This document shows, one piece after another, positions 27,108 to 41,159 of a stretch of 64,000 nt of DNA. Both the position numbers and the translations under genes were made by a program. Under the pieces are notes generated by a model. It was not told where the DNA came from. It ran no database searches and was given only the letters and a program-made list of their open reading frames with translations. Each line of letters starts with the position of its first letter. The first letter of the stretch is position 1. Source of the DNA: Blattamonas nauphoetae (Eukaryota; Preaxostyla; Oxymonadida); NCBI GenBank assembly GCA_033064195.1, contig JARBJD010000347.1, positions 1 through 64,000 of the forward strand. Direction: 5' to 3'.

Positions 27108-27577
27108 ATACCGACTTCCATGGCCACCGTCCTGCTGTCTATATGAATTGACACCTTTTATGGTATCTTCATGAGCACAAATTCCGGCACCTTAACACAA
27201 CTTTCGGTTCATCCCGCATCGCCAGTTCTGCTTACCAAAAATGGCCCACTTGGAGCTATTGATTCAATTCTTTATTGGATCATCTTTTTATCACGCTGTT
27301 TACTTAAACAACACTTTAAAGGTAGACAATCCATATATCTAATTTAAACCTTCAACAACAATCAACTCATTTCCAGAATAAATCCCTAATAATCATACAA
27401 ACAATTACCCCAAAAGGCATCCATTCATACAATCATCAGTAAAATCAATCCCTTCCCTGAATCAATCATCATTTACAAACGTCTTTTTGCCCATTTAGAG
27501 TTTGAGAATAGGTTGAGGGAATTCCTCCCCCAAGACCTCTAATCATTCGCTTTACCGGACAAAACTCATTATAACAA

Positions 27578-27623
<46 letters not shown>

Positions 27624-28898
27624 CGGTTCGATTAGTCTTTCGCCCCTTAACTCAAGTCTAAGGAAAGAGTTGCACGTCATTACCCCGACGAGCTTCCACC
27701 AGAGTTTCCTCTGGCTTCACCCACACTCAAGCAAAGTTCACCGTCTTTCGGGTCCTATCAGATATGCTATAACTCGAACCAATCCCTTCCAACCCGAGAG
27801 TTGGAAATTAATCTTTAGAATCAGTCGGTCGATATTGCCATCATAATCTAGACAGATCATAATTTCATATCTCAACAATCCAAAACGATTGTCTTCACTT
27901 TCATTACGCATTATTAGGTTTAAATTACCCAAATACTCGCATGTCTGATAGACTCCTTGGTCCGTGTTTCAAGACGGGGCAATACAATCCATATCCAACT
28001 AAAGTCAATCTTAAAATCTATCTTCGAACAGAGCCGTCTAATTGCATTCAACAATATACGATCAATTATTACTTACCAATTGACTAGCCGAAACTAATCA
28101 AAGTAAATCATATATCAACCACATATCATCAAAATTTCCTTGCAAAGATACTCTCGTTAAGATAAACTTAAACCCCAATCAATAAGGTTCATTTGTGTTC
28201 TCCTCCTATGTAGAATATTCAAATCCGTCTAATTCGAGGCTATAAACAAATCATCCACCCATCGAAATGAATGAACAATTCTACCTTCCTGAATTTGAAA
28301 TCTTGATTATCAGAAAACACGATTGACCGATTTCTATTATATATCTAATCATCAGAAAAACTCTTGAAAATATGTTTAACCTTTTACAGTTATAATTACA
28401 CATCTTCAAAAATCTTTCCAACAATCGATATATAACAAATCTTCTCTATAGAGTTGTATCGCTTCCCTTTTGGAAGTTTCAAGCCCTATTTCAACTTTTT
28501 CCAAAATACTTTTCATCTTTCCCTTACGGTACTTGTTCGCTATCGGTCTCTTGCATATATTTAGCCTTGGATGAAGCTTACCACCCAATTAGGGTTGCAA
28601 TCTCAAACAACCCGACTCGACGATTGCAGAGCTTAGCGCATTGTGAAACAAGGCCAAAAACGGGATTTTCACCCTCTATGATAACCCGTTCGAAAGGGTA
28701 TTTTAGCCTCTATCTTCTTCACAACACAACCCCACATCTATAAAGCACATCTCTATGCATGCAAAACAGCCCGCATAGATTTTAGCTTTGGGCTTTTCCT
28801 ACTTCCCTCGCCGGTACTATAGGAATCCTAGTTAGTTTCTTTTCCTCCGCTTATTTAGATGCTTCAGTTCAGCGGGTAATCTTTCTTAATTTCAGATT
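24123..28898 (-). rRNA. 28S rRNA, unit 3
   Basis: Same gene at an offset of about 21,791 from unit 1, with the core insertion at 24,857-25,156. A few substitutions and single-base indels lie in expansion segments, for example near 26,080 and 28,350. Confidence 0.95.
24857..25156 (-). other. Intron-like insertion in the 28S core (unit 3)
   Basis: Same boundaries, length 300 nt. The RNA 3' side differs from units 1 and 2 ('accaacttcaataactatta' and 'tcatacacaagtatgattta'). Confidence 0.8.
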
Positions 28899-29111
28899 GT
28901 TTTATATATATAAAGTGAGTTGTTAAAACAGAAGTATACAAGACAATTAAATATTTATATTTAAATATCAAATTGTTTATATATCATATTTCAACAAACA
29001 ATATCTCTTAATGATTCATATATCGATATTATTAAAGATGACATATACTCAATATGTTCATCTCATTTCCTTTCTATCCCAAGTAAGGATAAAAAGATAT
29101 TTTAATATTTA

Positions 29112-29272
29112 CCAATTCTGAAATAAGAATGGTCTCTTAACTAAAAGTTAAGACACCGCAGGATGCGTTCAAAACTTTGATGATTCACAGATTCTTGCGA
29201 TTCACATTAACTATCGCGCTTTGCTGCGTTCTTCATCGATGCAAGAGCCAAGATATCCACTACCAAAAGTTT
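29112..29272 (-). rRNA. 5.8S rRNA, unit 3
   Basis: Same as the unit 1 copy. ITS2 at about 28,899-29,111, with one substitution seen near 29,050 that is shared with unit 4. ITS1 at about 29,273-29,393. Confidence 0.95.
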
Positions 29273-29391
29273 ATAATTTATCTATATCATTGGCTACACA
29301 TATAATGTTTATATAGAGGCACCCTAAAATCTACATCACTACATGTAGACTTTATTTTATTATCATATATTGTTTAATATATTTAAATTTT

Positions 29392-29393
<2 letters not shown>

Positions 29394-29454
<61 letters not shown>

Positions 29455-29533
29455 AATAAGATTCACTGTTCTTCTAACATAACCGCTGTCACTTGCGCAA
29501 CTGCAATCACATCATCCGAACATTTCATCTGAT

Positions 29534-29583
<50 letters not shown>

Positions 29584-30213
29584 ATCAGCGCAAGCTGATG
29601 ACTTGCACTTACTAGGTATTCCTCGTTCATGATCCAAAATTACAAAGATCAATCCCCAGCACGATTGACATTCAAAAGATTAGCCAACCCTTTCGGGCAA
29701 GCACAAACTCGTTGAATCAATCAGTGTAGCGCGCGTGCGGCCCAGGACATCTAAGGGCATCACAGACCTGTTATTGCCTCAAGCTTCCCCTACATGCAAC
29801 TGTAGTAGTCCCTCTAAGAAGTTACATCACTTACTAAAAAGCGACCAACTTATTTAGCAGGTTGAGGTCTCGTTCGTTATCGGAATTAACCAGACAAATC
29901 ACTCCACCAACTAAGAACGACCATGCACCACCACCCACGGAATCAAGAAAGAGCTTCAAAATCTGTCAATCCTTCCCGTGTCTGGACCTGGTAAGTTTCC
30001 CCGTGTTGAGTCAAATTAAGCCGCAGGCTCCACACCTGGTGGTGCCCTTCCGTCAATTTCTTTAAGTTTCAGACTTGCGACCATACTCCCCCCAGAACCC
30101 AGAGACTTTGATTTCTCTAAAGGTCCTGACGAGGCCATAAAGCTCCCTCCAATCCCTAGTTGGCATCGTTTATAGTTAAGACTAGGGCGGTTTCTGATCG
30201 CCTTCGATCCCCT

Positions 30214-30260
<47 letters not shown>

Positions 30261-31242
30261 CTTAGTTCGTCTTGCATAAATCCAAGAATTTCACCTCTGA
30301 CAATGCAATACATATGCCCCCAACTGTCCCTATTAATCATTACACCTGCTCCATAAACCAACAAAATGGACTTTATCATCTTCCGAAGAAAACAATAAAC
30401 AAGTGTCCTATTTTATTATTCCATGCTAATCTGTTCAGTTGCATAACGCCTGCTTTGAACACTCCAATTTCTTCAAAGTAAAACCTCCGAATCCATAGCC
30501 TCACTCAATAAAGCGCAAGACCTGTCTTCGAAAATATCGGAAAAAACACTTCCTGCAAGATGAAACACAATGTATCCCATCACACAGAAATCGACGTTTC
30601 CTCCAAAATCCAACTACGAGCTTTTTAACTGCAGCAATTTTAGTATACACTATTAGAGCTGGAATTACCGCGGCTGCTGGCACCAGACTTGCCCTCTAAT
30701 CGCTGCTCTTGCGGATACTTACACCACAACCATTCAAATTGCTGAGATAACCCAGTATTTGTATTTTTTGTCACTGCTTCCGAATTATGATTTCGATTGA
30801 GCAATTTGCGCACCTGCTGCCTTCCTTGGAAGTGGTAGCCGTTTCTCAGGCTCCCTCTCCGGAATCGAACCCTGATTCTCCGTTACCCGTCACCACCACG
30901 GTAGGCCTCTATCCTACCGTCAAGTTGATAGGGCAGAAATTTCAATGACACATCGGATTTTCCGATTCGACCTTTATCATTACTCACCAAAAAGCCAAGT
31001 ATCTCTACTTGACATTGGTTTTCGATCTAATAAATACAACCCTTCCTTTGCAAGTCGGGTTCTTCTGCATGTATTAGCTCTAGAATTACTACGGCTATCC
31101 ATGTAGCAAATCAACTATCAAACAAATTATAACTGATTTAATGAGCCATTCGCAGTTTCACAAGTACAAGTTGTTTATACTGGCACATGCATGGCTTAAT
31201 CTTAGAGACAAGCATATGACTACTGGCAGAATCAACCAGATT
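29394..31242 (-). rRNA. 18S rRNA, unit 3
   Basis: Complete copy with both canonical ends, 1,849 nt. Confidence 0.96.
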
Positions 31243-31812
31243 CATCAATTTTATACATATTTTAACTAATTTCTTCATAAAATGCATAGGATTCTATATA
31301 CTCAGCTTAATACAAAGCTGGGTCCATTAGGAATGGAGCAAGCTCAACCTTCCACCAGACACTGATATAGTCTATATCCTACACATACATATGCTTCAAT
31401 TAATTAAAGATACATATATCAAGGCAACTACATATACATTTGATATAGTAGAAACAATATTAACCAAATATTCCTTAATCAAAGACCAAGGACTATTGAT
31501 TTTTATTTTTCCCTAATCAATACAAGGCAACATCCAACTATGTGAACGTGATTTGTCAAATTAGTAATAACAACAATATCCGTGAATATCATTATCATTA
31601 CCATCCAGTGTGAAGTAATACACTGTTAAGATCATCAATTCTTCAATCAACATTCCTAACAGGATTTCTTCACAATGAACTTTCTCAACAAATACTGAAG
31701 ATTACCATACTGACCCTATTTAAAGGGTTAATGGCTTATCACAGTATCTCATCACAGTTCAGGCACTACAATATCCGAAGATATTGAATGCTAATGAGGA
31801 AAAGCTACTTTA

Positions 31813-31943
31813 CTAGGCACTAAAGGCGTTCGCGTGGACGAGCATAGCAACATGCCCACATCTACTAGTCCTTTTCTGCACCTAGGTACCAAAGTCGTTC
31901 GCGTGGACGAGCATAGCAACATGCCCACATCTACTAGTCTTTT
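31813..31943 (-). promoter_or_regulatory. Paired 69-bp direct repeat, candidate Pol I promoter/enhancer (IGS 3-4)
   Basis: Third array copy of the paired element. It is the rightmost one in the window, so the terminal unit 4 has none of its own. Confidence 0.5.
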
Positions 31944-31952
31944 ACGTACCTT

Positions 31953-33975
31953 GCCACATCCCATTAACAACGTGCTAGCCTGGACAACAGAGGACTAGAC
32001 TTTTTTCAAAATCGAGTCTTTACACTGTCCAAGAGTTTTTTCCAACTCCCTCCTATAGTATATACCCGAGGTCTCGTGAACTCACCCTATCTAGGCGAAT
32101 GCACTTTCGTATTAACCAAGAAATGCTCTTGTCATATACTTCACTTTTTTTCACTTTTTGACAAAAAAACTTTTTTCAAGATCGACCCCCCGCCGCGCGC
32201 GCACCATCCCAACTCACCCCAAATCCATCATTTCCGGTCAAATCGACCTCGATTCGTCGAAAAATGAAAAAAATATTTTCTGAAAATTTCTCGATCCGGC
32301 GCTGTGGGCCGTACAAGGCGTTTTTTGGGTCTTCCAAAAATCCGAAAAATCGTGTTTTTTCGCTCTCCCGCCACGAGTACCCACGAGACCACCCCCCAAC
32401 CCCCACCATAATTCGACCCATCCCCCTCGCGTATCCTGCCAAAACCGTCCGTTCCAGCCTCCTCTGGGTCGTCGTGGGTGGGCGTGCCAAGTTGCGAAAA
32501 TCGCCTTTTTTTCGCGTTTTTTCAAGTTCACCCCCCACGCGCCCACGCGCACATGTCTAGTTAACTTTCTCACCGTCATCACGACGTGTTCTGAGGATAT
32601 TTTGAGAAAATAAAAGATTTTGCAAAAATCGGAAATATTGAATCCGGGGTGGCGTGTTCTTTAAGCCAAAAACCCGACTTTTTCGAAAATCCCCCATTTT
32701 CACAGTGTGCATCCCCCATCCCGCGCCCATCACAACCCCCATGGAAATCACGCAAAACAAGGTGATTGCGATGGGATATGAGCACAATTGAGAAAAAAAA
32801 GTTTTTGAAAATCTCGGGTATATATGGAGATACAGGGTGTGCAGTGTTTCAGAAGGCCAAAGTACCAAAGTTGGTGGGCCCAGTACTCCACAACGAGAGG
32901 GAGTTGGAGTCCCAAATTTAAACAGGGGTAGTTTGGTGATGTGGGGTACCTGTTTGTGTTTTTTGGAAAAAATCGAAAACACTTTGGAATAAGTCGAAAA
33001 ATCGAGTTTGAGCAAAGGCAGTGTAGGCACAGTATGTGAAAAAGTCCAAGTATGAGATGCAAAAAAGTGGTTTTCGGCGAAAATCAGATTTCAAAAAAAG
33101 TGTGAAAAATGGCAAATAGAGATGTTTTTAAGGGGTGCCAATATGGTTTGGGTGGTTTTTGGGGTCTGCGTGGGTCGTGGGGCTCGTTCCAAAAAATCGA
33201 TCATTTTTGAATTTCCAACTTGCGAGGGCCCGTGTGGACGGATTGCTTGTTCGATAAGGATTTCTTTCTCCAAAAAGTTCAATGCCACCCAGGGCTACCG
33301 CCAGCAACAAACGGGGTGTTTGTGCGATGTCTGTGTGCGGAGATGTGGGGCGAATACGGCGAAAAAAAAGAGGCAAAAAAAGAGCGCTTTTTTGAAAAAA
33401 TTGTGAAGGCTGCTGCGCGGGCTGGGTGAGGGCTATGGGAGGGGGGAAAAGGGGCATGGTAGAGTTTTGGAAGGGCTTTCGAACAAGTGTGGAGTGGGGT
33501 CTGGGGGGTGGCTGGTTGTGGAGAAAAAGGGAAAATAAATTTTTCAAAATGAGAGAAGTATATGACAAGACCAATTCTTGGTGGTTTGTACAGTGCATTT
33601 GCCTAGGTAGGGTGGGTTCACTTTTGATTTGGCCCAAACACCCAATTGCACAGTGCGGACGCGCAAAATGAACCTCGAAAAAATTGTAGAGGCACTGGTC
33701 CAGGGCTAGGATGAAGGAAAAGGGCAATTTTATTTTTCTGAAATTCCGGGATGGCGAGGTGTGAATGCCACAAGGCGCCATTTTACCCCTTTTTTACCCC
33801 TTTTCTCAATGTTCGCCCTGTGCTAGTTAAATCAAACTCGTGCAAAGCAACACACCAGCAGAAAACCACCCAAACTCTATTCCTCGATATTTTCTACACA
33901 GACAAAACCAAGTTTGAAGTTCTGACTCCCCCGCGTTGGGGAGCAGTGTGGTCATGAAGGGGCAAAAGGAGGATT
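31953..33975. repeat. GC-richer IGS block with inverted copies (IGS 3-4)
   Basis: Inverted copies at 32,076-32,142 and 33,555-33,621, with the same interior as the other spacers. Confidence 0.55.
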
Positions 33976-33979
33976 TTGT

Positions 33980-34960
33980 CCTTACTGTATAAATGTTAAG
34001 GAAATCTTAAGGAATTTCCCTATACACTTACACTATACATCAGTGTTTGGCTCCCTTGTATAAATGTTAAGGAATTTCTTAAGTAATTCCACTGTACACT
34101 CATACAGTACTTTAGTGTTTGGCTCCACTGTATGAATGTTAAGGAAGAAAGACTTACTTAATGTCCCTGTACATTCATACAGTACTTTAGTATTACTGTC
34201 CCAGTGTATAAGTACATAGGCATTACCATGAAGTTAATGTCCCAGTGTACAAATACATAGGCATTTACTAATATATGCCCTTGTACAAATACATAGGAGT
34301 ACATTAATTACTTAGTGTCCCAGTGTATAAATACATTGGAGTGCACAAATATTAATGTCCCAGTGTATAAATACATTGACATTATATTAATTGCCCTTGT
34401 ACATCCATACAGTGTTTTACTCTTAATGTCCTTACACAAGAACATATCAAGTAATGACTTAACATTTCATTAAGTCAACACTGCATACACATACAAGTAT
34501 TTCTTTTGTTAATGTCCTATTGCACAATATGTTAACAAATGGTAAATTGACTTTAACACTTTTACCTATATGCATTCCTTTGTACATTCATACTTAAGAA
34601 CAACACAAGTAAGCAATATGTTAATGTCCATTGTACCAAATATTTACAAATTGTTTAAGAGAACTATACATAGAGAATATCAATATGACTTTAGCACTAT
34701 TGACTTAATACATTTTGTACTTAGTACTATTGACTTAATACAATTTGTACTTAGTCAAAATACTTAATACATTTTGTACTTAGTACAATTGACTTAATAC
34801 AATTTGTACTTAGTCAAAATACTTAATACATTTTGTTCTTAGTACAATTGACTTAATACATTTTGTACTTAGTACAATTGACTTAATACATTTTGTACTT
34901 AGTCAAAATACTTAGTCAAATATACTTTGTCAAAAATACTTTGTCAAAATACTTAAACAC
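33980..34960. repeat. Tandem repeats downstream of 28S (IGS 3-4)
   Basis: Same spacer subtype as IGS 2-3, with small further differences (for example 'cattatattaattgccc' near 34,380). Confidence 0.75.
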
Positions 34961-35014
34961 TTGATATTTCTTTAATGTACAATTCATCCACTAAACAAAG
35001 AAATATTTTGCATT

Positions 35015-35592
35015 TCCTTATATCGATCATAGAAAGTGGGCTAAATCTCAATGGATCGTAACGTAGAGCTACTCTGCCATTTACAATCCCCACTTCATTT
35101 TAAGTCGTCTACAAAGGATCTCCGTCGCATGGATTCTCAAGCAATTATGTCTACCAACCACATCAAACATGCACAGATGCGCTGTCACACACATTCCATA
35201 CTTGCCTGATGTTGACGGCTGGCCTTATCGCTGATCTACATTTCAACTACAATAAGTGCAAAACATGCAGCTCCAAGAAACACACACACATAAATGCCCC
35301 ACGGTTGCCCGCACGAGCACTCTGCCTTGCATGCCGCGGATCCACACATCAAACACACTATTATCCATATCAATAACAAATCCATACAAATCTGGTCATT
35401 TACCAGACACCATTCTCGCATTAATCTGGCAAGGATTCTGACTTAGAGGCGTTCAGTCATAATCCCACGCATGGTAGCTTCGTGGCACTGGCCTATCAAC
35501 CAACCACAAATACCAATTATGCGATTCAAGGGTTCCTCTCGTACTAACTTGAATTACCATCACGACAATAATTCATCAGTAGGGTAAAACTA

Positions 35593-35630
<38 letters not shown>

Positions 35631-35673
35631 TGTTAGTGGGTGAACAATCCAACACTTGGCGAATTCTGCTTCG

Positions 35674-35711
<38 letters not shown>

Positions 35712-36607
35712 AACGTCGCTATGAACGCTTGGCTGCCACAAGCCAGTTCTCATATTTACCAACTTCAATAATACTATTATCAATCATACACAAGTATGAT
35801 TTAATAATTATTTTATAATTGGGATAGGTCGTACCATACACCAAAACACATACATACATGGTCATTTTGGTGCACACCTTACCGACCGTCAAAATCATTT
35901 CTTTATAAAATGATTTATTGATTATATACATCTCTGTATATATTTCAATAACCAGGTGTGTTGCCACTTACTTCCATAAGTGACTAGCTAAATATTACAT
36001 ATATTTAACTGGGACTATCTATCTATTCACATATCCTACATATTTATATATTCATCCCTGTGGTAACTTTTCTGACACCTCTGGCTTAACACTTGTAAAA
36101 CTCAAAGGATCGTTAGGCCACGCTTTCACGGTTTGTCTTCATACTGAAAAGCAAAATCAAATGAGCTTTTACCCTTCTGTTCTACGTGAGATTTCTGTTC
36201 TCACTGAGCTCATCTTAGGACACCTGCGTTGTTGTTTAACAGATGTGCCGCCCCAGCCGAACTCCCCATCAGAAAATGTCTTTGAATGAGATCACGTAGG
36301 TACACATAGCCCGAAGACTACTATCCCCCAGAGTCGCCATACAATGTAGAACCTAGTCAAGTCGCCCCAACTAGACCCCATCATCATAAATTAAACCAAC
36401 TCCTTTAACGTTTAGTTCCAGAATCATAATATGGCCTGAAATGCAATCTGCGTATAATCCGAGGACTACAAACATATCACACCAGTACACCATATAATGC
36501 TCCTCAACAATCAAATAAGTAAAATGATAATAAAAGTAGTGGTATTACACTGTCGAGGTTGCCCTCTCCCACCTATCCTATACCCTCTAAATCATTTCAC
36601 AGATTCT

Positions 36608-36645
<38 letters not shown>

Positions 36646-36744
36646 GATTCTTCCAAGCCCGTTCCCTTGGCTGTGGGTTCGCTAGATGGTAGATAGGGAC
36701 AGTGGGAATCTCGTTAATCCATTCATGCGCGTCCCTAATTAGAG

Positions 36745-36788
<44 letters not shown>

Positions 36789-37971
36789 TGTTTACCCGCG
36801 CTTGATTGAATTTCTTCACTTTGACATTCAGAGCACTGAGCAGAAATCACAATGTGTCAACACCGTTTTCCAGCCTTCACATTGCTTTGTTTTAATTAAA
36901 CAGTCGGATTCCCCTTGTCCGTTCCAGTTCTAAGTTAATCGTTTATACTCCATTAATCTCGTCTGCAGATCGAGATCCACAATCCGAAACTAACTCGCTT
37001 CGATTAAAAAGCGATTCGAGAAAATGCACCCAATTTTGCATCCAATCAAAAAGTCTCCTCTTCAATATAGACACACAATCAAGCACACTTACGACACGCG
37101 CTGCCACCCTTAAACAGACTATATCAACTCATCAGCAGACCTGTTGCCAAGCCCGCCAACAAATCAACACAATCCATCTAAATAAGTAACCCGCTTTCAT
37201 CGAACCCGACGGACCGATCCTTAGAGCCAATCCTTTTCCCAAAGTTACGGATCTATTTTGCCGAATTCCCTTACCTACTTTCTTCTATCGACTAGAGGCT
37301 CCTCACCTTGAAGACCTGTTGCGGTTATCAGTACGACCTCGTGTGAAAATCATTCAGTCCCCTGTAGTTTCAAGGATCATAAAACACAATCGGACCATTT
37401 TACTTGCTATCAACAATAAATGTCTTCCTCATATAAATAGAGGGGCTCTTCCAACTGATTGGCCACTTCTCCGGTTAACCCGCTTCCATGCCCAATGCTC
37501 ATGCAAATAATATTAACAACGAGCTTTATCAGTCGTTAAGAAGAAAAGAAAACTCTTCCCGATGTGTTTTCTGATGAGTACAGGCTTCTTTATGTTGCCA
37601 TTTTAATTATCCACACGTAAAAGGTGAAGGAATATTAACCTTCTTCCCTTTCTGAATATGAATCCTGCTTTTACAAAATCCATTTTATATCACGGTATTT
37701 AACCGATTCATTAGGGTCGACTAACCCATATCTCAATTAGATTCATATGGAACCTTTCTTCTCTTCAGTCTTCAAAATTATCCCCCATTGAGAGGTTTCT
37801 CATTTGAATATTTGCTACTACCACCAAGATCAGCACTACAGGCTTTTCCACCATGATTCACATCATAGCTTCTAAAAAACCCGCACGCCCTCCTACACAA
37901 AATCATCATCATGATTTTTGGTCGTGTATAGGTATTGTGCTGAAGCGCCATCCATTTTCAGGGCCAATTCA

Positions 37972-38005
<34 letters not shown>

Positions 38006-38473
38006 ATACCGACTTCCATGGCCACCGTCCTGCTGTCTATATGAATTGACACCTTTTATGGTATCTTCATGAGCACAAATTCCGGCACCTTAACACAACT
38101 TTCGGTTCATCCCGCATCGCCAGTTCTGCTTACCAAAAATGGCCCACTTGGAGCTATTGATTCAATTCTTTATTGGATCATCTTTTTATCACGCTGTTTA
38201 CTTAAACAACACTTTAAAGGTAGACAATCCATATATCTAATTTAAACCTTCAACAACAATCAACTCATTTCCAGAATAAATCCCTAATAATCATACAAAC
38301 AATTACCCCAAAAGGCATCCATTCATACAATCATCAGTAAAATCAATCCCTTCCCTGAATCAATCATCATTTACAAACGTCTTTTGCCCATTTAGAGTTT
38401 GAGAATAGGTTGAGGGAATTCCTCCCCAAGACCTCTAATCATTCGCTTTACCGGACAAAACTCATTATAACAA

Positions 38474-38519
<46 letters not shown>

Positions 38520-39795
38520 CGGTTCGATTAGTCTTTCGCCCCTTAACTCAAGTCTAAGGAAAGAGTTGCACGTCATTACCCCGACGAGCTTCCACCAGAG
38601 TTTCCTCTGGCTTCACCCACACTCAAGCAAAGTTCACCGTCTTTCGGGTCCTATCAGATATGCTATAACTCAGACCAATCCCTTCCAACCCGAGAGTTGG
38701 AAATTAATCTTTAGAATCAGTCGGTCGATATTGCCATCATAATCTAGACAGATCATAATTTCATATCTCAACAATCCAAAACGATTGTCTTCACTTTCAT
38801 TACGCATTATTAGGTTTAAATTACCCAAATACTCGCATGTCTGATAGACTCCTTGGTCCGTGTTTCAAGACGGGGCAATACAATCCATATCCAACTAAAG
38901 TCAATCTTAAAATCTATCTTCGAACAGAGCCGTCTAATTGCATTCAACAATATACGATCAATTATTACTTACCAATTGACTAGCCGAAACTAATCAAAGT
39001 AAATCATATATCAACCACATATCATCAAAATTTCCTTGCAAAGATACTCTCGTTAAGATAAACTTAAACCCCAATCAATAAGGTTCATTTGTGTTCTCCT
39101 CCTATGTAGAATATTCAAATCCGTCTAATTCGAGGCTATAAACAAATCATCCACCCATCGAAATGAATGAACAATTCTACCTTCCTGAATTTGAAATCTT
39201 GATTATCAGAAAACACGATTGACCGATTTCTATTATATATCTAATCATCAGAAAAACTCTTGAAAATATGTTTAACCTTTTACAGTTATAATTACACATC
39301 TTCAAAAATCTTTCCAACAATCGATATATAACAAATCTTCTCTATAGAGTTGTATCGCTTCCCTTTTGGAAGTTTCAAGCCCTATTTCAACTTTTTTCCA
39401 AAATACTTTTCATCTTTCCCTTACGGTACTTGTTCGCTATCGGTCTCTTGCATATATTTAGCCTTGGATGAAGCTTACCACCCAATTAGGGTTGCAATCT
39501 CAAACAACCCGACTCGACGATTGCAGAGCTTAGCGCATTGTGAAACAAGGCCAAAAACGGGATTTTCACCCTCTATGATAACCCGTTCGAAAGGGTATTT
39601 TAGCCTCTATCTTCTTCACAACACAACCCCACATCTATAAAGCACATCTCTATGCATGCAAAACAGCCCGCATAGATTTTAGCTTTGGGCTTTTCCTACT
39701 TCCCTCGCCGGTACTATAGGAATCCTAGTTAGTTTCTTTTCCTCCGCTTATTTAGATGCTTCAGTTCAGCGGGTAATCTTTCTTAATTTCAGATT
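35015..39795 (-). rRNA. 28S rRNA, unit 4
   Basis: Full-length copy at an offset of 32,685-32,687 from unit 1, with the core insertion at 35,749-36,053. It has more private changes than the other copies: single-base losses near 38,383 and 38,428, a base gain near 37,918, and a small change near 38,672 (cagacc for cgaacc). That fits relaxed homogenisation at the array edge. Confidence 0.93.
35749..36053 (-). other. Intron-like insertion in the 28S core (unit 4)
   Basis: Same exon boundaries, length 305 nt. Unlike the other three copies, its RNA 5' side is also rewritten ('ctattcacatatcctacata' near 36,022), while the flanking rRNA core stays identical. Confidence 0.8.
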
Positions 39796-40008
39796 GTTTT
39801 ATATATATAAAGTGAGTTGTTAAAACAGAAGTATACAAGACAATTAAATATTTATATTTAAATATCAAATTGTTTATATATCATATTTCAACAAACAATA
39901 TCTCTTAATGATTCATATATCGATATTATTAAAGATGACATATACTCAATATGTTCATCTCATTTCCTTTCTATCCCAAGTAAGGATAAAAAGATATTTT
40001 AATATTTA

Positions 40009-40169
40009 CCAATTCTGAAATAAGAATGGTCTCTTAACTAAAAGTTAAGACACCGCAGGATGCGTTCAAAACTTTGATGATTCACAGATTCTTGCGATTC
40101 ACATTAACTATCGCGCTTTGCTGCGTTCTTCATCGATGCAAGAGCCAAGATATCCACTACCAAAAGTTT
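40009..40169 (-). rRNA. 5.8S rRNA, unit 4
   Basis: The 5.8S sequence matches the other units. ITS1 next to it (about 40,170-40,292) has several indels and substitutions not seen in units 1-3. Confidence 0.93.
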
Positions 40170-40290
40170 ATTATTTTATAATATCATTGGCTACACTAAT
40201 AATGTTTATATATTGAGGCACCTTAAAATCTACATCACTAAATGTAGACTTTATTTTATTATCATATATTGTTTAATATATTTATATTTT

Positions 40291-40292
<2 letters not shown>

Positions 40293-40353
<61 letters not shown>

Positions 40354-40432
40354 AATAAGATTCACTGTTCTTCTAACATAACCGCTGTCACTTGCGCAAC
40401 TGCAATCACATCATCCGAACATTTCATCTGAT

Positions 40433-40482
<50 letters not shown>

Positions 40483-41112
40483 ATCAGCGCAAGCTGATGA
40501 CTTGCACTTACTAGGTATTCCTCGTTCATGATCCAAAATTACAAAGATCAATCCCCAGCACGATTGACATTCAAAAGATTAGCCAACCCTTTCGGGCAAG
40601 CACAAACTCGTTGAATCAATCAGTGTAGCGCGCGTGCGGCCCAGGACATCTAAGGGCATCACAGACCTGTTATTGCCTCAAGCTTCCCCTACATGCAACT
40701 GTAGTAGTCCCTCTAAGAAGTTACATCACTTACTAAAAAGCGACCAACTTATTTAGCAGGTTGAGGTCTCGTTCGTTATCGGAATTAACCAGACAAATCA
40801 CTCCACCAACTAAGAACGACCATGCACCACCACCCACGGAATCAAGAAAGAGCTTCAAAATCTGTCAATCCTTCCCGTGTCTGGACCTGGTAAGTTTCCC
40901 CGTGTTGAGTCAAATTAAGCCGCAGGCTCCACACCTGGTGGTGCCCTTCCGTCAATTTCTTTAAGTTTCAGACTTGCGACCATACTCCCCCCAGAACCCA
41001 GAGACTTTGATTTCTCTAAAGGTCCTGACGAGGCCATAAAGCTCCCTCCAATCCCTAGTTGGCATCGTTTATAGTTAAGACTAGGGCGGTTTCTGATCGC
41101 CTTCGATCCCCT

Positions 41113-41159
<47 letters not shown>

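Larger units (their letters stand above)
31243..35014. other. rDNA intergenic spacer (between units 3 and 4)
   Basis: Complete spacer of ~3.77 kb with the same layout: 5' ETS candidate 31,243-31,812, paired direct repeats, GC-richer block, tandem repeats. No gene is supported. Confidence 0.9.
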
